Part shown: positions 42,251 through 55,170 of the stretch, one piece after another
Layout: each line of letters starts with the position of its first letter
Numbering within the stretch: the first letter of the stretch is position 1
From: Glycine soja
Lineage: Eukaryota; Streptophyta; Magnoliopsida; Fabales; Fabaceae
Reading direction: 5' to 3'
Assembly: GCF_004193775.1 (NCBI RefSeq)
Contig: NC_041002.1
Span: 434,001 to 498,000 of the forward strand
DNA: 64,000 bases
The notes under the pieces: model-generated
What the model saw: the letters and a program-made list of their open reading frames with translations, nothing else
Told to the model about the DNA's origin: nothing
Databases searched by the model: none
Position numbers and translations under genes: made by a program

Positions 42251-44906
42251 GGCCAGAATTGGCTGCACGTTATAGAGTCTAGCTGTGGAGTAGGGAATTG
42301 GGTAAAGTCCAACCAATGAATGATTGCCAGTCTGCCACATGATTGATTAATTTGTCGAATATGTACAACTGTATTCCGTTTCAATGTGAGTTTTAAATTC
42401 CAAAGCTTAACAAGTTAAGTTGTTTTTTCAAACTCCCAAGTCCTAAGATAACCGTTACCTTGGACGGCTACCATTGACTTGGTCTTCATGCGGTGGGGCC
42501 ACAGATACAACTAAATGCACACAATGATATCATCACTTTAAGTCGATAATCCCAACAATCAATAACAAGCTCTGCAGACACACCTTCAACAATAATAAGC
42601 CTCAACCAACGTAGTGTTTTTGTTGTTAAGAATGTGTTCGTGGCTGTGATTTTTAATTTATATATATATAAAAATATTTATTGGGAGAGGTTATTACCTA
42701 AGATGAATTTCATTACTTCGACAAATTAATCTTTTGACCATCGGCTTAGAGATACACATACATAAAAAAAATGATAATAAATTTCAATTAAAATCTTTGA
42801 CTATCCAATAGAATTTTGAGATATCCCAATAAATTTGGGAGGACGATCATGAAATTAACCTCCAATGATGTATTTTACACATAGCACTCGTTCCCCTAGC
42901 TAACCAAGGAAGATGCACCAGGAGCTGCTATGCTATTGCTTTTGTTCTTGTAATGTATTCATTAAAAAATTTCTTATTAACATGAATTTTTTTTGGATAT
43001 TTGTGATAGATTTTAAGTTTATTCTTTTGAATTAATAAAAGACCCATGTTTTGGTACATAAAAAGTTATTTATTATTTTTTCTAGACAGACGAATTGATT
43101 TGATAACAAATATTTTTTTCTTCATAAATTTGTTTTTTCTTTTTTCTTAAGCCTAAATTCTTCTGATTTTAAAATCATCATAATATCTGGACCGAAATTG
43201 ACCCAGTTAAACGATAGGAAAATAATTAATGGACACTTGTGTCCTAAAGAGATAAAGAGAGAGAAGATAGAGAATTATATGTATGTACTTCCCTTGGCAC
43301 TTAGCAGCGAAGATGGAGTGTATCTATCTGCTTAGGTGGGTGCAATTGGCATTTTATATTGAAAGTTCTTTCTGGGAACCAGAGCAACAGAAATGCCAAG
43401 GCAATAAGGAAAAACTGAGGATCAAACAATCGGAAGCGACTAAAATTTCGGTGTTAGTTAAACAAAACAACTTCCAAGTGGCCAAGTCGGAAAAAACTAA
43501 TCAGTGAACAAAGCAAATGTCATTTTATTTCACAACTAATGAATGAAAATCAGGAGCATTACACAGACAATTAAAGTCTCTTCTCAATGTAAAAGATTGA
43601 TTAAGGAATTAAAATGAATTTTTTTTATTAAGATGATAAAATTACAATACTCATGACTTTTGTATGCTCTCCTATAATATATCTGTTAGTTTTAATTTGT
43701 TAAGTAATGTCTTAAGAATGTCAAACAAGATCTTAATTTTAAATCTTAATTTTAACTTGTTCAAAATTTTTACTTTTCATTCTAATGTCTCTATCTAGGA
43801 GTGAATTCGAATCGATTCAGATCAATCCAAACAATCTTAATTTGATATTTTTTATACTTGGATCAATCCCAACCAACCTATTCAAATCCGTTGAGTTTTA
43901 AATTGGGTCACAAATTTTAATATTTAAATCCATTGATCTTTTAATTTGTATTAAATTATTATTATTATTATTATTTATTTTTATATATAACATATATAAT
44001 ATATATTTTAAAATTTTAAAAAATCAATATTCTTCAAATTTTTGCAACAAAGCATGTTGTAGAACATTTATTCTATTTTTTTATTAATTTTAAACTATTT
44101 TAGATTTAGTTGAAGTTTAAACTATTCATTTGATTTGTTGAGAACATTAGAATTGTCAAACTACACAACAATAGTTCAGTTTTAGAATTTTTTTTAACTT
44201 TGCAAGTGTGATGCTTGTTTATAATATTTTAATTTTTAAATCATATTTAACATAATATGTTAACTTACGTGATTTTGATGATAACAATACAATTTCTTTT
44301 CAAATACTACATGTAATAATTATAAGTAATGCATTTGATATTTCATTTAATAAAAAATTTAGCCTATAAAAAATATTAAATTTAAAAAATTTGCGGTCAA
44401 ATTTGTTAAACAATGTCAGCAAGCACTCAAGAATCAATCACATTCATATAATAATGCTGACATCCACAACACAGGACGGAAAACGAAGCTGAAAACCTGA
44501 GATCTGAAGAAGAGAGGATGTTGTCTTGCCACTCCAAACCTGAAATCTGAAATCTCTCACAACAGAGACTCGTCGAATCCACATATTCATCTGGGAAGAA
44601 ATAGACACAAAATTTGATTTTGACTTGTAATGCACCCGAAGGATCAATTTTAGTTTCAAACAAAGAAATCATAAAATTCAATTGGAAATTTACATTTAAG
44701 AACAAAACCCAACCCTCTTAATTAGTAGACATTTTGTTTGGTCGCTTCAAGGGGTACTACTCATAATCAATACAGCAAGAGAGAAGAAAAGAAAATAACA
44801 AGCCATTTCTGAAGATGTCATTGACAATGCTCAACTTTGCATTTTAATTGTCAGAGAGAAGCACGACAGCCAGCAGTAGGAATAGGCCTTCAGATAGGCC
44901 AAGTAA
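42251..44906. other. Intergenic DNA, AG-peptide to MND1
   Basis: Two genes on the minus strand flank this spacer; it holds the distal AG-peptide promoter and the MND1 3' flank. The open frame 43283-43507 has no recognisable domain. No gene called. Confidence 0.45.
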
Positions 44907-47520
44907 TTAATCAGCAACTGTTTTGAGTGGGACAGGTGCTAACTCCAAATAGTCAAAATCATCTGTTATACCAACCTGTATGGAGACAAAAGGTGCAAGA
45001 CATATAAGAAACAAAGAGATGGGGATAGACAAATTTAATGACATAAATTAAGGCAATGTTTTAACTGAGAAGATGCAGAAAAGAATGTTTAAAGTGGCGA
45101 GCTTGCTAATGTTACTAAGTTATATCATTCCATCATTCATGTAACTATTTCACAGCAAAAAGGAGCCTTGACAATAGCTGCCAAGTATTTCACATAGTGC
45201 TTTGGAGATTGAGGCATTAAACTGAAATGACTGACCTCCTTGTACAAGTTTTCAAGTTGTTCCTTAGCCTGTGGGAAATTGTTCGAACACCATTGCCTCA
45301 GGGTGAAAATGTTGTCTGCACATTTTTTGGTGACAAATAGAGATTATATGTACACTTAGCATAATTAATGCTGTCAAATATTTAGAGTTATCAGTACCAT
45401 TATTTGTAATTATTTGTCTATCTCTATTTCCTGTAGTTACTGTTGTAGAACCTTAGGATTATAAATAAGTATAACCTCTTGCATCTTAAGTCTCACAAAT
45501 TAATAACATGTTTGTTCCCTCCTTCCCTACCTAAATACCAAAAACTTCAACATGCATCAATATCAGAGTGAAATAAGATTTCACAATATGAGATACTCCA
45601 TTTCTACCCTCTTAGATAAAACTCCATTCGGGGGAAAAAAGGGGGAAAGAAAGCATAGAAGGTAGAACCTGTCCATCTGTTTGTCGATGCATGGGCAACT
45701 GCAATTGCTTCCTCTGCCAAAGTTAATACCAAAACATCAGTGTCCCAACTCCGAAACTGTAATATGTTTTTAAGATTAACCTTCCAAAACGTCAAAGTAA
45801 TGTACAGATAAAAATAAATAAATAAAAAAAGCATTTCTTAACTCATTGCTTCAAAGGCAGCCGGATCATTATCTTTATACTTTGCCAACTCATCCTGAAA
45901 ATGTCAAATGTTATTAAACTATTACAGAATTGCCATAATATTGATCATACTTGATGCATTACTAACAAATAATCTGAAAGCCAACCTTCAATTCATTATG
46001 CTTTTGCTCAATGGCTTTTAGATCTGCAATGGCCTCCACTCTTTCATCCTAATGAAAATGCAATATTAGGATAAATGATAACCATGCATCTTATTGATAC
46101 ACAAGTAGAGCGAATTGGAATCTAGCAAACTTACAGATTCCTCTCGCCCCTTCTTTAGCTCCTCACATTGATCAACAAGTTGGGCATGCCGCTTCTTACT
46201 GCTTTCTAGATCAGAATCAAGTTTGCGGGACACATTCCTAAGCTGTGCATGGATTTATAACATCATAATTAGTTTACATCAAGATACTATAGAGGGTAAG
46301 GATAGTGTAAATGATAGCTGATACCACAAATAATAGAAATATAACTAGCTCAACAGCCAATTTTCGTGTGCAGCTATATTTCTGTTATTAGTGTTATCCT
46401 TTACAGGCGGTGACCAATTTATCAACATAAAGATGATATTACATCACAATGTATCTTCATCAATAGAACTTCACCTGATTACCAGCACAGCTAGGTAGAC
46501 TCCAAAAGTACACCTGAGAGGAAAAATTAAGAAATTGAGTATGTTGAAGTTTCATCAACTCCTCTTGATACCCCTCTTTTTTTTTCCCTGCACTAACTTC
46601 CCTTAATTACTTGAAATACATTATATTGACATAACTATACATTACACTAACAGTCGTGGCACGTCTGTACATCGCACTGTCACTCCTGTTGTTCAAGTAA
46701 CACATAACACTGTGTACCTTATTAGGAAAGTTGCTATAAACCTTAAAAAAGCAAGGATTTGTGTGCAATTTCAAGAAATCTCAAAGAGTGACAGTGTAAT
46801 TTTCTCTAATAAATTAGAGGAAGAAAAATCTCCACTACATATCTTTGATAATTTTCTCATACTAACAGCAGAATAGGGAAGGAGCATCATTGGTTTAGAT
46901 GTTAACTTACAGAAGTTCCTATTTTATCTTTGGAAACAAGGTCATCATCCACTAAACTTTGGACCACATCTTTCACAGACTGAGAAATGACACCCTTCCT
47001 GGGACCCATCTTCTCGAGCTCCTTAAGCTACAAAAAACCCCAAAAAAAAAAAAACCAAAAACAAAAAGCACATAAATCACTCAATAAATTACATAAAAAA
47101 GAAGGAAAAGAAAACATCATCTTCTATGTAATAACGAAATAGTAATGGTGATTACCAGGTAGAAGTCTTGCGACTCGTAAAAGATTTGAAGCATCTTCTC
47201 GCGCTTCTCTTCCAATGAGAGGCCCCTTTTCTTTGACTGCACCAAACAAAGCACATCAGCCAAATTGCAATTCTGGACAATTTCACAAACACGGAGGGAG
47301 CAGAGCTCCTAAACATTTTTGGTTTATGTTTTTGAGTTAATTTTTGTTGTTACATTACATAATTCAACATACGAAAATTCAGCGCAGCTAATTGAACCTA
47401 GCAACAAATTTACGATGAAGAGAAGATTAAACAACAAAATTAAATCGGGCAAAGAAGCCGTTGAGAAGTGATCGAAATAACAGAATGAATTCTGGCAAAA
47501 AGAGGGAGGGTGGTTACCAT
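44907..47520 (-). CDS. MND1: Meiotic nuclear division protein MND1
   Basis: Partner of HOP2; the dimer stimulates DMC1/RAD51 strand invasion in meiotic recombination. Ten coding exons on the minus strand: 47520-47518, 47236-47156, 47027-46911, 46513-46475, 46242-46135, 46048-45986, 45894-45843, 45713-45669, 45315-45236, 44975-44907; all GT-AG, 218 aa. The N-terminal winged-helix-like part [20 protein letters not shown] is followed by [20 protein letters not shown] and [14 protein letters not shown] coiled-coil stretch (about 80-165, [20 protein letters not shown]) precedes the C-terminal [21 protein letters not shown] and the short DDFDYLEL end. The first coding exon is ATG alone. Several exons are multiples of 3 with phase-0 introns (81, 117, 39, 108, 63 nt), so exon skipping would preserve frame. 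Confidence 0.95.
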
Positions 47521-47714
47521 TGCGGTGGCTTTCGGCGGCGGCGACGGAGTGACGCGGAAGATTCCAAAATCGCTATTTGGCGGGAAAACGGTTTAGTCAA
47601 TTTTGCAGTTGATGCTCAAAATTACCCCAATGGCCAATATATATACGCGCGGACATCGTTTCTCCGTTTTAAACGTACAATAACTACACTTGATAATTAT
47701 GATCATTTTGAAAT

Positions 47715-48042
47715 GGCTTAAATATACATATGTTTTTTTTTTCTAAGTTATCGCCTTTTTATTTTGATTCTTATAAGTTCATTTTTAAATTTTTGTCTTG
47801 TTAATTTTTATTCTTGGTAAACTTATGTTTTTTAATTTTAATTTTTTTAAGATTCTAATTTTTTCATTTATAATATTCATAAGTTGGTGTTTATAGGAAT
47901 CAAAATTAAAAAAAAATATATAAAGTTACAGGATCAAAATTAAAAAAACTTAAACTTACATGATTAAAAATAAAATAAAAAATATGTTGAACCAAAATTG
48001 GAAAAAATATGAATTTACAAACCCAAAAAATATATTTAAACC
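47715..48042. repeat. Fold-back MITE-like element near MND1
   Basis: The left end ggcttaaatata and the right end tatatttaaacc are inverted copies, with long T-rich and A-rich arms between them ('attttgattcttataag' against 'aggaatcaaaatt'). The flanking 9-mers ttttgaaat and ttttaaaaa agree at 7 of 9. The ends match the common legume 'GG-TTAAATATgttttt-gtccc' fold-backs, by recollection. Confidence 0.55.
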
Positions 48043-48953
48043 TTTTAAAAATTGTAATTATGGATATCTTAAATTAAGGAAGCTTTTTATTTGCTATGAA
48101 ATTACTGATGTTTTATAAAGTTTAACTTCTCATTAATTATTTTTTCATGTTAATCCTAATTAAAACAATTGTATTTGATCATTAGGAGAACACTACACTT
48201 TAGCCCATTAAAAAAAACACTTCAACAAATCACAAATAACATTTATATTTTACTTCATCCAGAATATAAGTAAAAAAAAAAAATACATAATTTCACATTG
48301 ATTAAGGACTTTAATTAAATTCATTTAATTTTCTTCAATTTATATGAAGAAAGAACTATATTTCCTAAAATATTTTTAATCATATTTATCAGAAATGATA
48401 CTCATATTTAAATTAACTTTGTGGTAATTTTTTTTAAATAACATTAAATATGATTGAATTAGTTAAAATTTATTGGTTAAAATATATTTGTGATCTCTGA
48501 TAAATATTTCAATTTTGTGTTTACTCTATTAAATTTTTTCTTCATTTTTCTCCTTGATATTTTTTTTTTGTTTTTGTCTTTGATATTTTTTAAGTTCATG
48601 ATAAACTAATGAATTTTGTATTTACTTTCTATTTTTTTTCCTTTGTTACTAATATCTTTAAAAAAATTAATAACGAATGAAAAAATTATCAATAATCAAA
48701 CACAATTTTTTAATTTAGCAGAGACATAGAAAAAGTGTCAATAATCAGAAATAAAATTATTATTTTATTATGGATTTAAATAGTCTAAATATATGGTAGA
48801 AGGGTATATGCAAAAAGAAAAATGGTAGAAGGGTGTTTGAGGGAGCAATTTAGATTAGATTCAAAATTAATTCTAATAGAATGATTTATTTGAATTTAAA
48901 TTTGATAATACATGGGATAAAATTGAATTAATTCAATTTATTAATATAATATC

Positions 48954-49003
<50 letters not shown>

Positions 49004-49714
49004 GCATATTCACGTGGATGTACAATTTCAAAATATATTGATATTTTTCCTTCCCCTAAAAAGTCAAAGCATGGCTACTAGTAATATTTTATATTTATAA
49101 ATGTATATTATTTTAGTTTTTATTGCCCAGTATTATTTTATTAGCCACTTAATTTACGTCACATGACTATTACATACGGTTTTTTAAAAAGCAAATAAAT
49201 TTGGTTTAAACACAATAATTTCTATGCTTATGAAATCGCGTCATTTTATTGAAATGACAAGTCGAGGAGGTGGCCATGCACCCTTCTGCTTCTGCCTCAT
49301 GTAACAGAACCCAAAATAACTAAAAATAAAAATAAAATGATATTGGCTAAATCATACCCGAATATAATTACAAGAAAAATGGGCGTCAATGGTGACAAAA
49401 TTCAGTATTCTCACCCCAGTCTTTACCTAATCCTTTTTTTAAAAAAGAAAATATCTCCACCCTAATGAAAAGATGACGAAATTAACTTGGCTTCTACTTG
49501 GACCAGTTATTTATTTATATGTAATACTAGCAGTTCTTCATCACATGTAATTAACTCCTCATTCATTTTCATTAGTATTGTTCAAAACCAGCAAACGCGT
49601 GTCCAAGTTGACAGCTGACCCATGAACGTGTCTTGGACAATATGCATAGCGACCAATATGAAAACATCATAGGATAAGATTTAAGAGGAGCTTCTCTGAG
49701 TCTGACATCCAGCG
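48043..49714. other. AT-rich intergenic DNA before the receptor kinase
   Basis: A half element of the same type begins at about 48475 (ggttaaaatatatttgtgatctc). A perfect AT microsatellite of about 43 bp occupies 48956-48998. The rest is the receptor-kinase promoter; no gene seen. Confidence 0.5.
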
Positions 49715-52700
49715 ATGCCAAGTTCGATCGGGTGCATACTGTTGCTGACACTTTGTGACCTTGTCCTCGTAGCTTTAGTTCATGCACAGCAACAAATAGG
49801 TTAGCATTTACCACCAGCACCCTTGGAATGCATGAGTTTTCATATTACTTTTTCGGCAACCTTATTAATTCATGTCATGGAATATTTTCCCCTGCATAGC
49901 CTTAATGAGCTTCTCAACTCAAAACTCAATAGTCTTTGTTCTTGTTTATCATCAATCATGGAATAGTGTGAATTACAAGCCACCCATGTCTTATCTTCAC
50001 CTCTCAATACTTTATTTTAGTTTCGGGTTTTGATCATTTTAACGAATTTTGAATTTTGTATTCCTTAATCTGCTTTGTCTTTCTGTTCAGGCTTCATAAG
50101 CATTGATTGCGGGGGTACTCCAACCAATAATGAGTACACAGATGAAATAACTAACATAAGGTACACCACTGATGGAGCCTATATACAAACTGGGGTTAAT
50201 AAGAACATTTCCTCCGAGTATGCATACCCTAAGAATCCTAATCTGCCACTTCTACTCTCAGATCTCAGAAGCTTTCCTCTGGGAGAAAGGAACTGTTATA
50301 GGTTAGTAGCTGGAAAAAGAGGCGAGTTACATTTGATAAGGGCTTCCTTCTTGTATGGAAACTATGATGGAGAAAACAAGCCACCAGAGTTTGATCTCTA
50401 TGTTGATGTCAATTTTTGGTCAACAGTCAAATTTAGAAATGCCTCAGAAGAAGTTACTATGGAAATAATCAGTGTGGCACAATCAGGTGCCACACATGTT
50501 TGCCTTGTGAACAAGGGAGCAGGAACTCCTTTTATCTCAGGCTTGGAACTTAGACCACTTAATAGTTCTATTTATGACACTGAGTTTGGAGAATCTGCTT
50601 CACTGTCACTTTTCAAACGATGGGACATTGGGTCTACCAATGGAAGTGGTAGATATGAGGATGATATTTATGATAGAATCTGGTCCCCCTTCAATTCCTC
50701 ATCCTGGGAATCTGTCAACACTTCCACCCCAATAAATGTCAATGATGATGGCTATAGACCCCCATTTAAAGTCATTAGAACTGCTGCTAGACCAAGGAAT
50801 GGCAGTGATACTTTGGAATTTTCTTGGACCCCTGATGATCCGAGTTGGAAATTTTATGTCTACTTGTACTTTGCTGAAGTGGAACAGCTTGAGAAAACCC
50901 AACTGAGGAAATTCAATATATCTTGGAATGGATCTCCATTGTTTGATGATTCCCTAATACCGCGCCACTTGTTTGCAACCACTCTTTCTAATTCAAAATC
51001 CTTGGTAGCAAATGAACATAAGATTTCTATCCACAAAACAAAAGATTCAACTCTTCCACCCATTCTTAATGCGGTTGAGATTTATGTAGCAAGACAGCTA
51101 GATGCCCTTGCAACATTTGAAGAAGATGGTATGATATGTTTTCGTTGAGGAAAAAACTTAGATATTGTTCCTTTGGTGCTGTTTGTATTGTTCTCTAATC
51201 AAAATTAGAGTCTTACCTCGACAATTTTCTTAATAAAAGTTTGCATTAAAGAATTATGAGGATATCAAGGTGAAAAAAAATTCTGATTGGAGAACAACAC
51301 AAACACAACCTAAACAACTGTTTCTAAGTTTTCTTCTTTCTTTACTAAAATTTCATGTGCAAAACCAATGCGTTACTGCTTAGCCCCTCTACTTGAATAA
51401 GAACAAAATCTGGAGCAACCGTACCAAACGATTATGCTTTATAGTTTGAATGACTATGCTTTAAGTTGATTCAATTATGTGTAAACACAGTTGATGCTAT
51501 TCTGTCCATAAAGGAAAACTATAGAATTCAAAGAAATTGGGTGGGTGATCCATGTGAGCCAAAGAACTACTCTTGGGAAGGTTTAAAATGCAACTATAGC
51601 ACCTCACTTCCTCCCCGAATTATATCTCTGTGAGTAATCTCTTCGTATCTTTTTCCTTCTCCCATTCTTAAAGTCCTAATTGAATAAATCAGTTTTGACT
51701 TTAGCTTTATATCCTGATATTCAAGTTTAGAAGTATGCATTTTCTTTTGTTATAGGAATATGAGCTCAAGCAGTTTGAGTGGAATAATAACTTCTGCCAT
51801 TTCCAATCTCTCCTCGTTGGAATCTTTGTAAGTACACATGATAGAAAATTCTGAGTACTTTGTTATCATTATTGCTTTGAGAAATTGTATTCACAAAATC
51901 TCTTTATACTAAAATTTGTACAATAAAGAGTGAGATAGGAAGAGAAGACAGAGAAGTATGTAATAAGATGGCCACAATGTGATGAAGAGAGATAAAAAGA
52001 ATAATATTGTAGAAAATTATTGTATGAATAATATAAGCCTTATGCTCTTAACCTGTACAAAATTTTACTATGCTAAAGAAGACTGTTTTCTTCATATATT
52101 TAATCTCAAAGTACCTACATTTTTTTTATCTATTCAGGGACTTACATAACAATAGCTTAACTGGAGCAATGCCTCAGTTTTTGGAAGAATTGATATCCCT
52201 TAAATATTTGTAAGTGTTTTGATGATGGTTGTATGGCCTGACACGTACAGTGGTAAATTGGTAATGGCTGATGCAAGAAAAAACAAATTTTTGTAGGGAT
52301 TTAAAGGGCAATCAATTTTCAGGATCTGTTCCTACCATTCTTTTAGAAAGATCAAGGGCTGGATTACTCACATTGAGGTATCCCTGATATAATAGACCTA
52401 GAAATGTTTATTTCAAGCAAAGGTGGAAGTCTGAACTATGAAGCATCTAGATATTTATAGAGGTGCCATCAAACATCTTTATGTGTCATTACGACCTAAC
52501 TGTCATGTTCTTATCATTTTCAGGGTGGATGATCAAAATCTCGGGGACACAGGAGGGAACAATAAAACCAAGAAAATTGTTATTCCCGTAGTGGTATCAG
52601 TATCAGTTTTAGTTATATTGATTGCTTTCACTCTCTTTTGGAAACTTAGAAGAAATGAACGATCAGGTACTTCTTGTTTTGTTGATATGTAACTACTTCC

Positions 52701-55170
52701 ATTTGATTCTCAAAACCTGAAGAACAAACATGAAATATATAGGAAACAAAATATTAACCATACTTTGATTTACTTTTCCTTTTGAACAAAGACGAGGAGA
52801 TTAGTATGCTCAACAAAGGAGGAAAAACCGTAACAACGAAGAACTGGCAATACACATATTCAGAGGTGTTGGACATCACCAACAACTTTGAAATGGCAAT
52901 TGGTAAGGGAGGATTTGGAACTGTGTACTGTGGGGAGATGAAAGATGGCAAACAAGTTGCAGTCAAGATGCTTTCTCCATCATCATCTCAAGGGCCAAAG
53001 GAATTTCGGACTGAGGTAATTAATTAGTACCACATTCTACCACTGGTTTCTACTACTTAGATTCAAGGAAAATGTTATTCAACATCAGATCCATCAAAAG
53101 AAAATAATCATGGCCAACCTTTTCATGGCACTTCATCACAAAAATGCGGTATCCTTCATTGGTTATTTTGATTATGATAACAAGATGGCGCTCATACATG
53201 TGTACATGGTTTGCAGGCTGAGCTTTTGATGACAGTTCATCACAAAAATTTGGTATCCTTCGTTGGCTACTGTGATGATGATAACAAGATGGCACTCATT
53301 TACGAGTACATGGCCAATGGCAGCCTGAAAGATTTTCTCTTGCTCTCAGGTACTCCTACACTGCCCCAGGTTGCCCCATATTTAGCATTTTAATTGAAAG
53401 GCATTGAGAGAGTAAAGGCTTTTTATGCTGTTAAATAACAACTACCTCATAAATCATTTTAAGGATGATTTCTAATTGGTTGACAGCATAAAAATATTTA
53501 CTGTAACAATGCATAGCTATTAAACTTTGTTTGTTTACTGCAATACTTATGGCATCACAAATAATTAAAGAAAGAGAGCATGTTGCAATGTGATGTCTCA
53601 TGGTTGCAGATGGAAATTCACATTGCTTGAGTTGGGAAAGGAGAATACAGATAGCAATCGATGCTGCAGAGGGTCAGTATAACTTCATTTTCGAGGAAGC
53701 CAATAGTCTCCTTCTGCTATATCATCAATGCTCTTAACTTTAGACTTTTACTTATTTTCACATTGATACCAAATGAAATCATGTCTTCAGATCATATCTT
53801 AGTATTAATCAAACAGTCTAAGTGCATGTTTTATATTTCATCTATATATGATCTATGACTACGTTACCATGACTAATAATTGTTGCCCTCTAAATGCATA
53901 AGTGGTTTTGTGTCACTATGTTCTTTTGCAATTTGTGGTGATGTGTTTTGAACTTGAAGGGTTGGATTACCTACACCATGGATGCAAGCCACCAATAATA
54001 CACAGGGATGTAAAGTCAGCCAACATTCTTTTAAGTCAAGACTTTGAAGCTAAGATAGCAGATTTTGGCCTCTCCAGGGAGTTTAGGAAAGATAACCAAG
54101 ATCAACAATTTCAAGTCATTCACAAAGATGCTACATATGAAAAATCTGCAGTAATGGGCACAACAGGGTACCTTGATCCAGAGTAAGTCCTTATCCGTAT
54201 ATTCATCATTTTTATTCAGGTGCTAAAAACAGTTAAGTGTTACATTAAAGTTGAAATTAATTGCCCAAGAAAATAAAAAATAAAAAATCGGTCCTATAAT
54301 GCTTAGGGTGTTTGAATTTAGTCGGTTCACATTAAATTTAAATTTATTCAGCTCACATTAAATTTAATTGGTTAGTGTGCAGCTCTCATATATTTTTACT
54401 ACTTAATGTGCAAGTATATATAGTTTTTATTTTAATCTTAAATAACTTTTACGTATATAATATATATCCGATTTTGGTTGAATCACTATTAAAAAAAATT
54501 GTTTAATATATTAAAAAATTTGTTTTTAGTCTATGATGTCAGGCAAGTAATCACGTGAGACCATCCAAACAACTGATATACATTAGAAGAACCATTAAGA
54601 TGGTGTCATGTTATCACTTAGCTAATAATAAAAATTCAGAACAAAACTTTTAATATATTAAAAGCTTGTAATAACAAAAAAATTTATTTTATCATGGACT
54701 TGCTACGGTACACTAACTACATTGTTCATTTGTTCAGGTACTACAAATTAGGGAGACTGAATGAGAAAAGTGACATCTATAGTTTTGGAATTGTTCTACT
54801 GGAATTACTCACAGGTCGCCCTGCAATATTAAAAGGCAACCGAGTAATGCACATACTTGAGTGGATAAGACCTGAGCTTGAAAGAGGAGATTTGAGTAAA
54901 ATTATAGATCCAAGGCTCCAAGGAAAATTTGATGCTAGTTCTGGGTGGAAAGCTTTAGGAATAGCAATGTCATGCTCTACATCAACCTCCATTCAGAGAC
55001 CTACAATGAGTATTGTGATAGCAGAGCTGAAACATTGCTTGAAATTGGAATCCCCTAGTGATACTAAAACATTTGTGGCCCCTCCAAGACAAGTCTGCGA
55101 CGAAGTTTATAGTTCATCTGAAGCATTTTCCTATGATAGTGAATCTATCACCTCTCCTTTTCCAAGATAG
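49715..55170 (+). CDS. Malectin-like LRR receptor-like kinase (LRR subfamily I)
   Basis: Plasma-membrane Ser/Thr receptor kinase of the FRK1/SIRK/IOS1 group; ligand unknown. Exons 49715-49799, 50091-51128, 51491-51629, 51756-51827, 52138-52209, 52297-52377, 52524-52666, 52792-53015, 53217-53349, 53610-53672, 53960-54182, 54738-55170 give 901 aa. Order: signal peptide (1-25), malectin-like ectodomain (about 30-375, SIDCGG start), NWVGDPC linker, about three LRRs, transmembrane segment 514-535, kinase from about 575. The kinase is intact: glycine loop [12 protein letters not shown] (580-591), Lys602 in [12 protein letters not shown] with Asp700, DFG at 718-720, and GTTGYLDPE. It is an RD kinase and predicted active. 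The signal-peptide exon is separated by a 291-bp intron. A decayed copy of part of exon 9 lies in intron 8. Confidence 0.93.
53113..53210 (+). repeat. Decayed exon-9 echo inside receptor-kinase intron 8
   Basis: Read in frame, this stretch gives [20 protein letters not shown] and then [12 protein letters not shown]. It parallels [20 protein letters not shown] and [12 protein letters not shown] encoded by exon 9 just downstream (53217-53314). It lacks a good acceptor directly before it and diverges at about one base in five. Confidence 0.8.

Noticed and set aside
43283..43507. 74-codon plus-strand frame
   Set aside because: No recognisable motif, no promoter or splice support.
45360..45530. 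Possible solo LTR fragment in MND1 intron 8
   Set aside because: Has a TATAAATA-like and CTC-rich look of a copia LTR, but no terminal repeats or target duplication could be found.
47461..47721. 86-codon frame over the MND1 start
   Set aside because: Antisense to the MND1 5' end and running into a repeat; no family match.
53053..53295. Minus-strand frame in the receptor kinase
   Set aside because: Open only because exon 9 and its intron echo are similar; it is antisense to the kinase.
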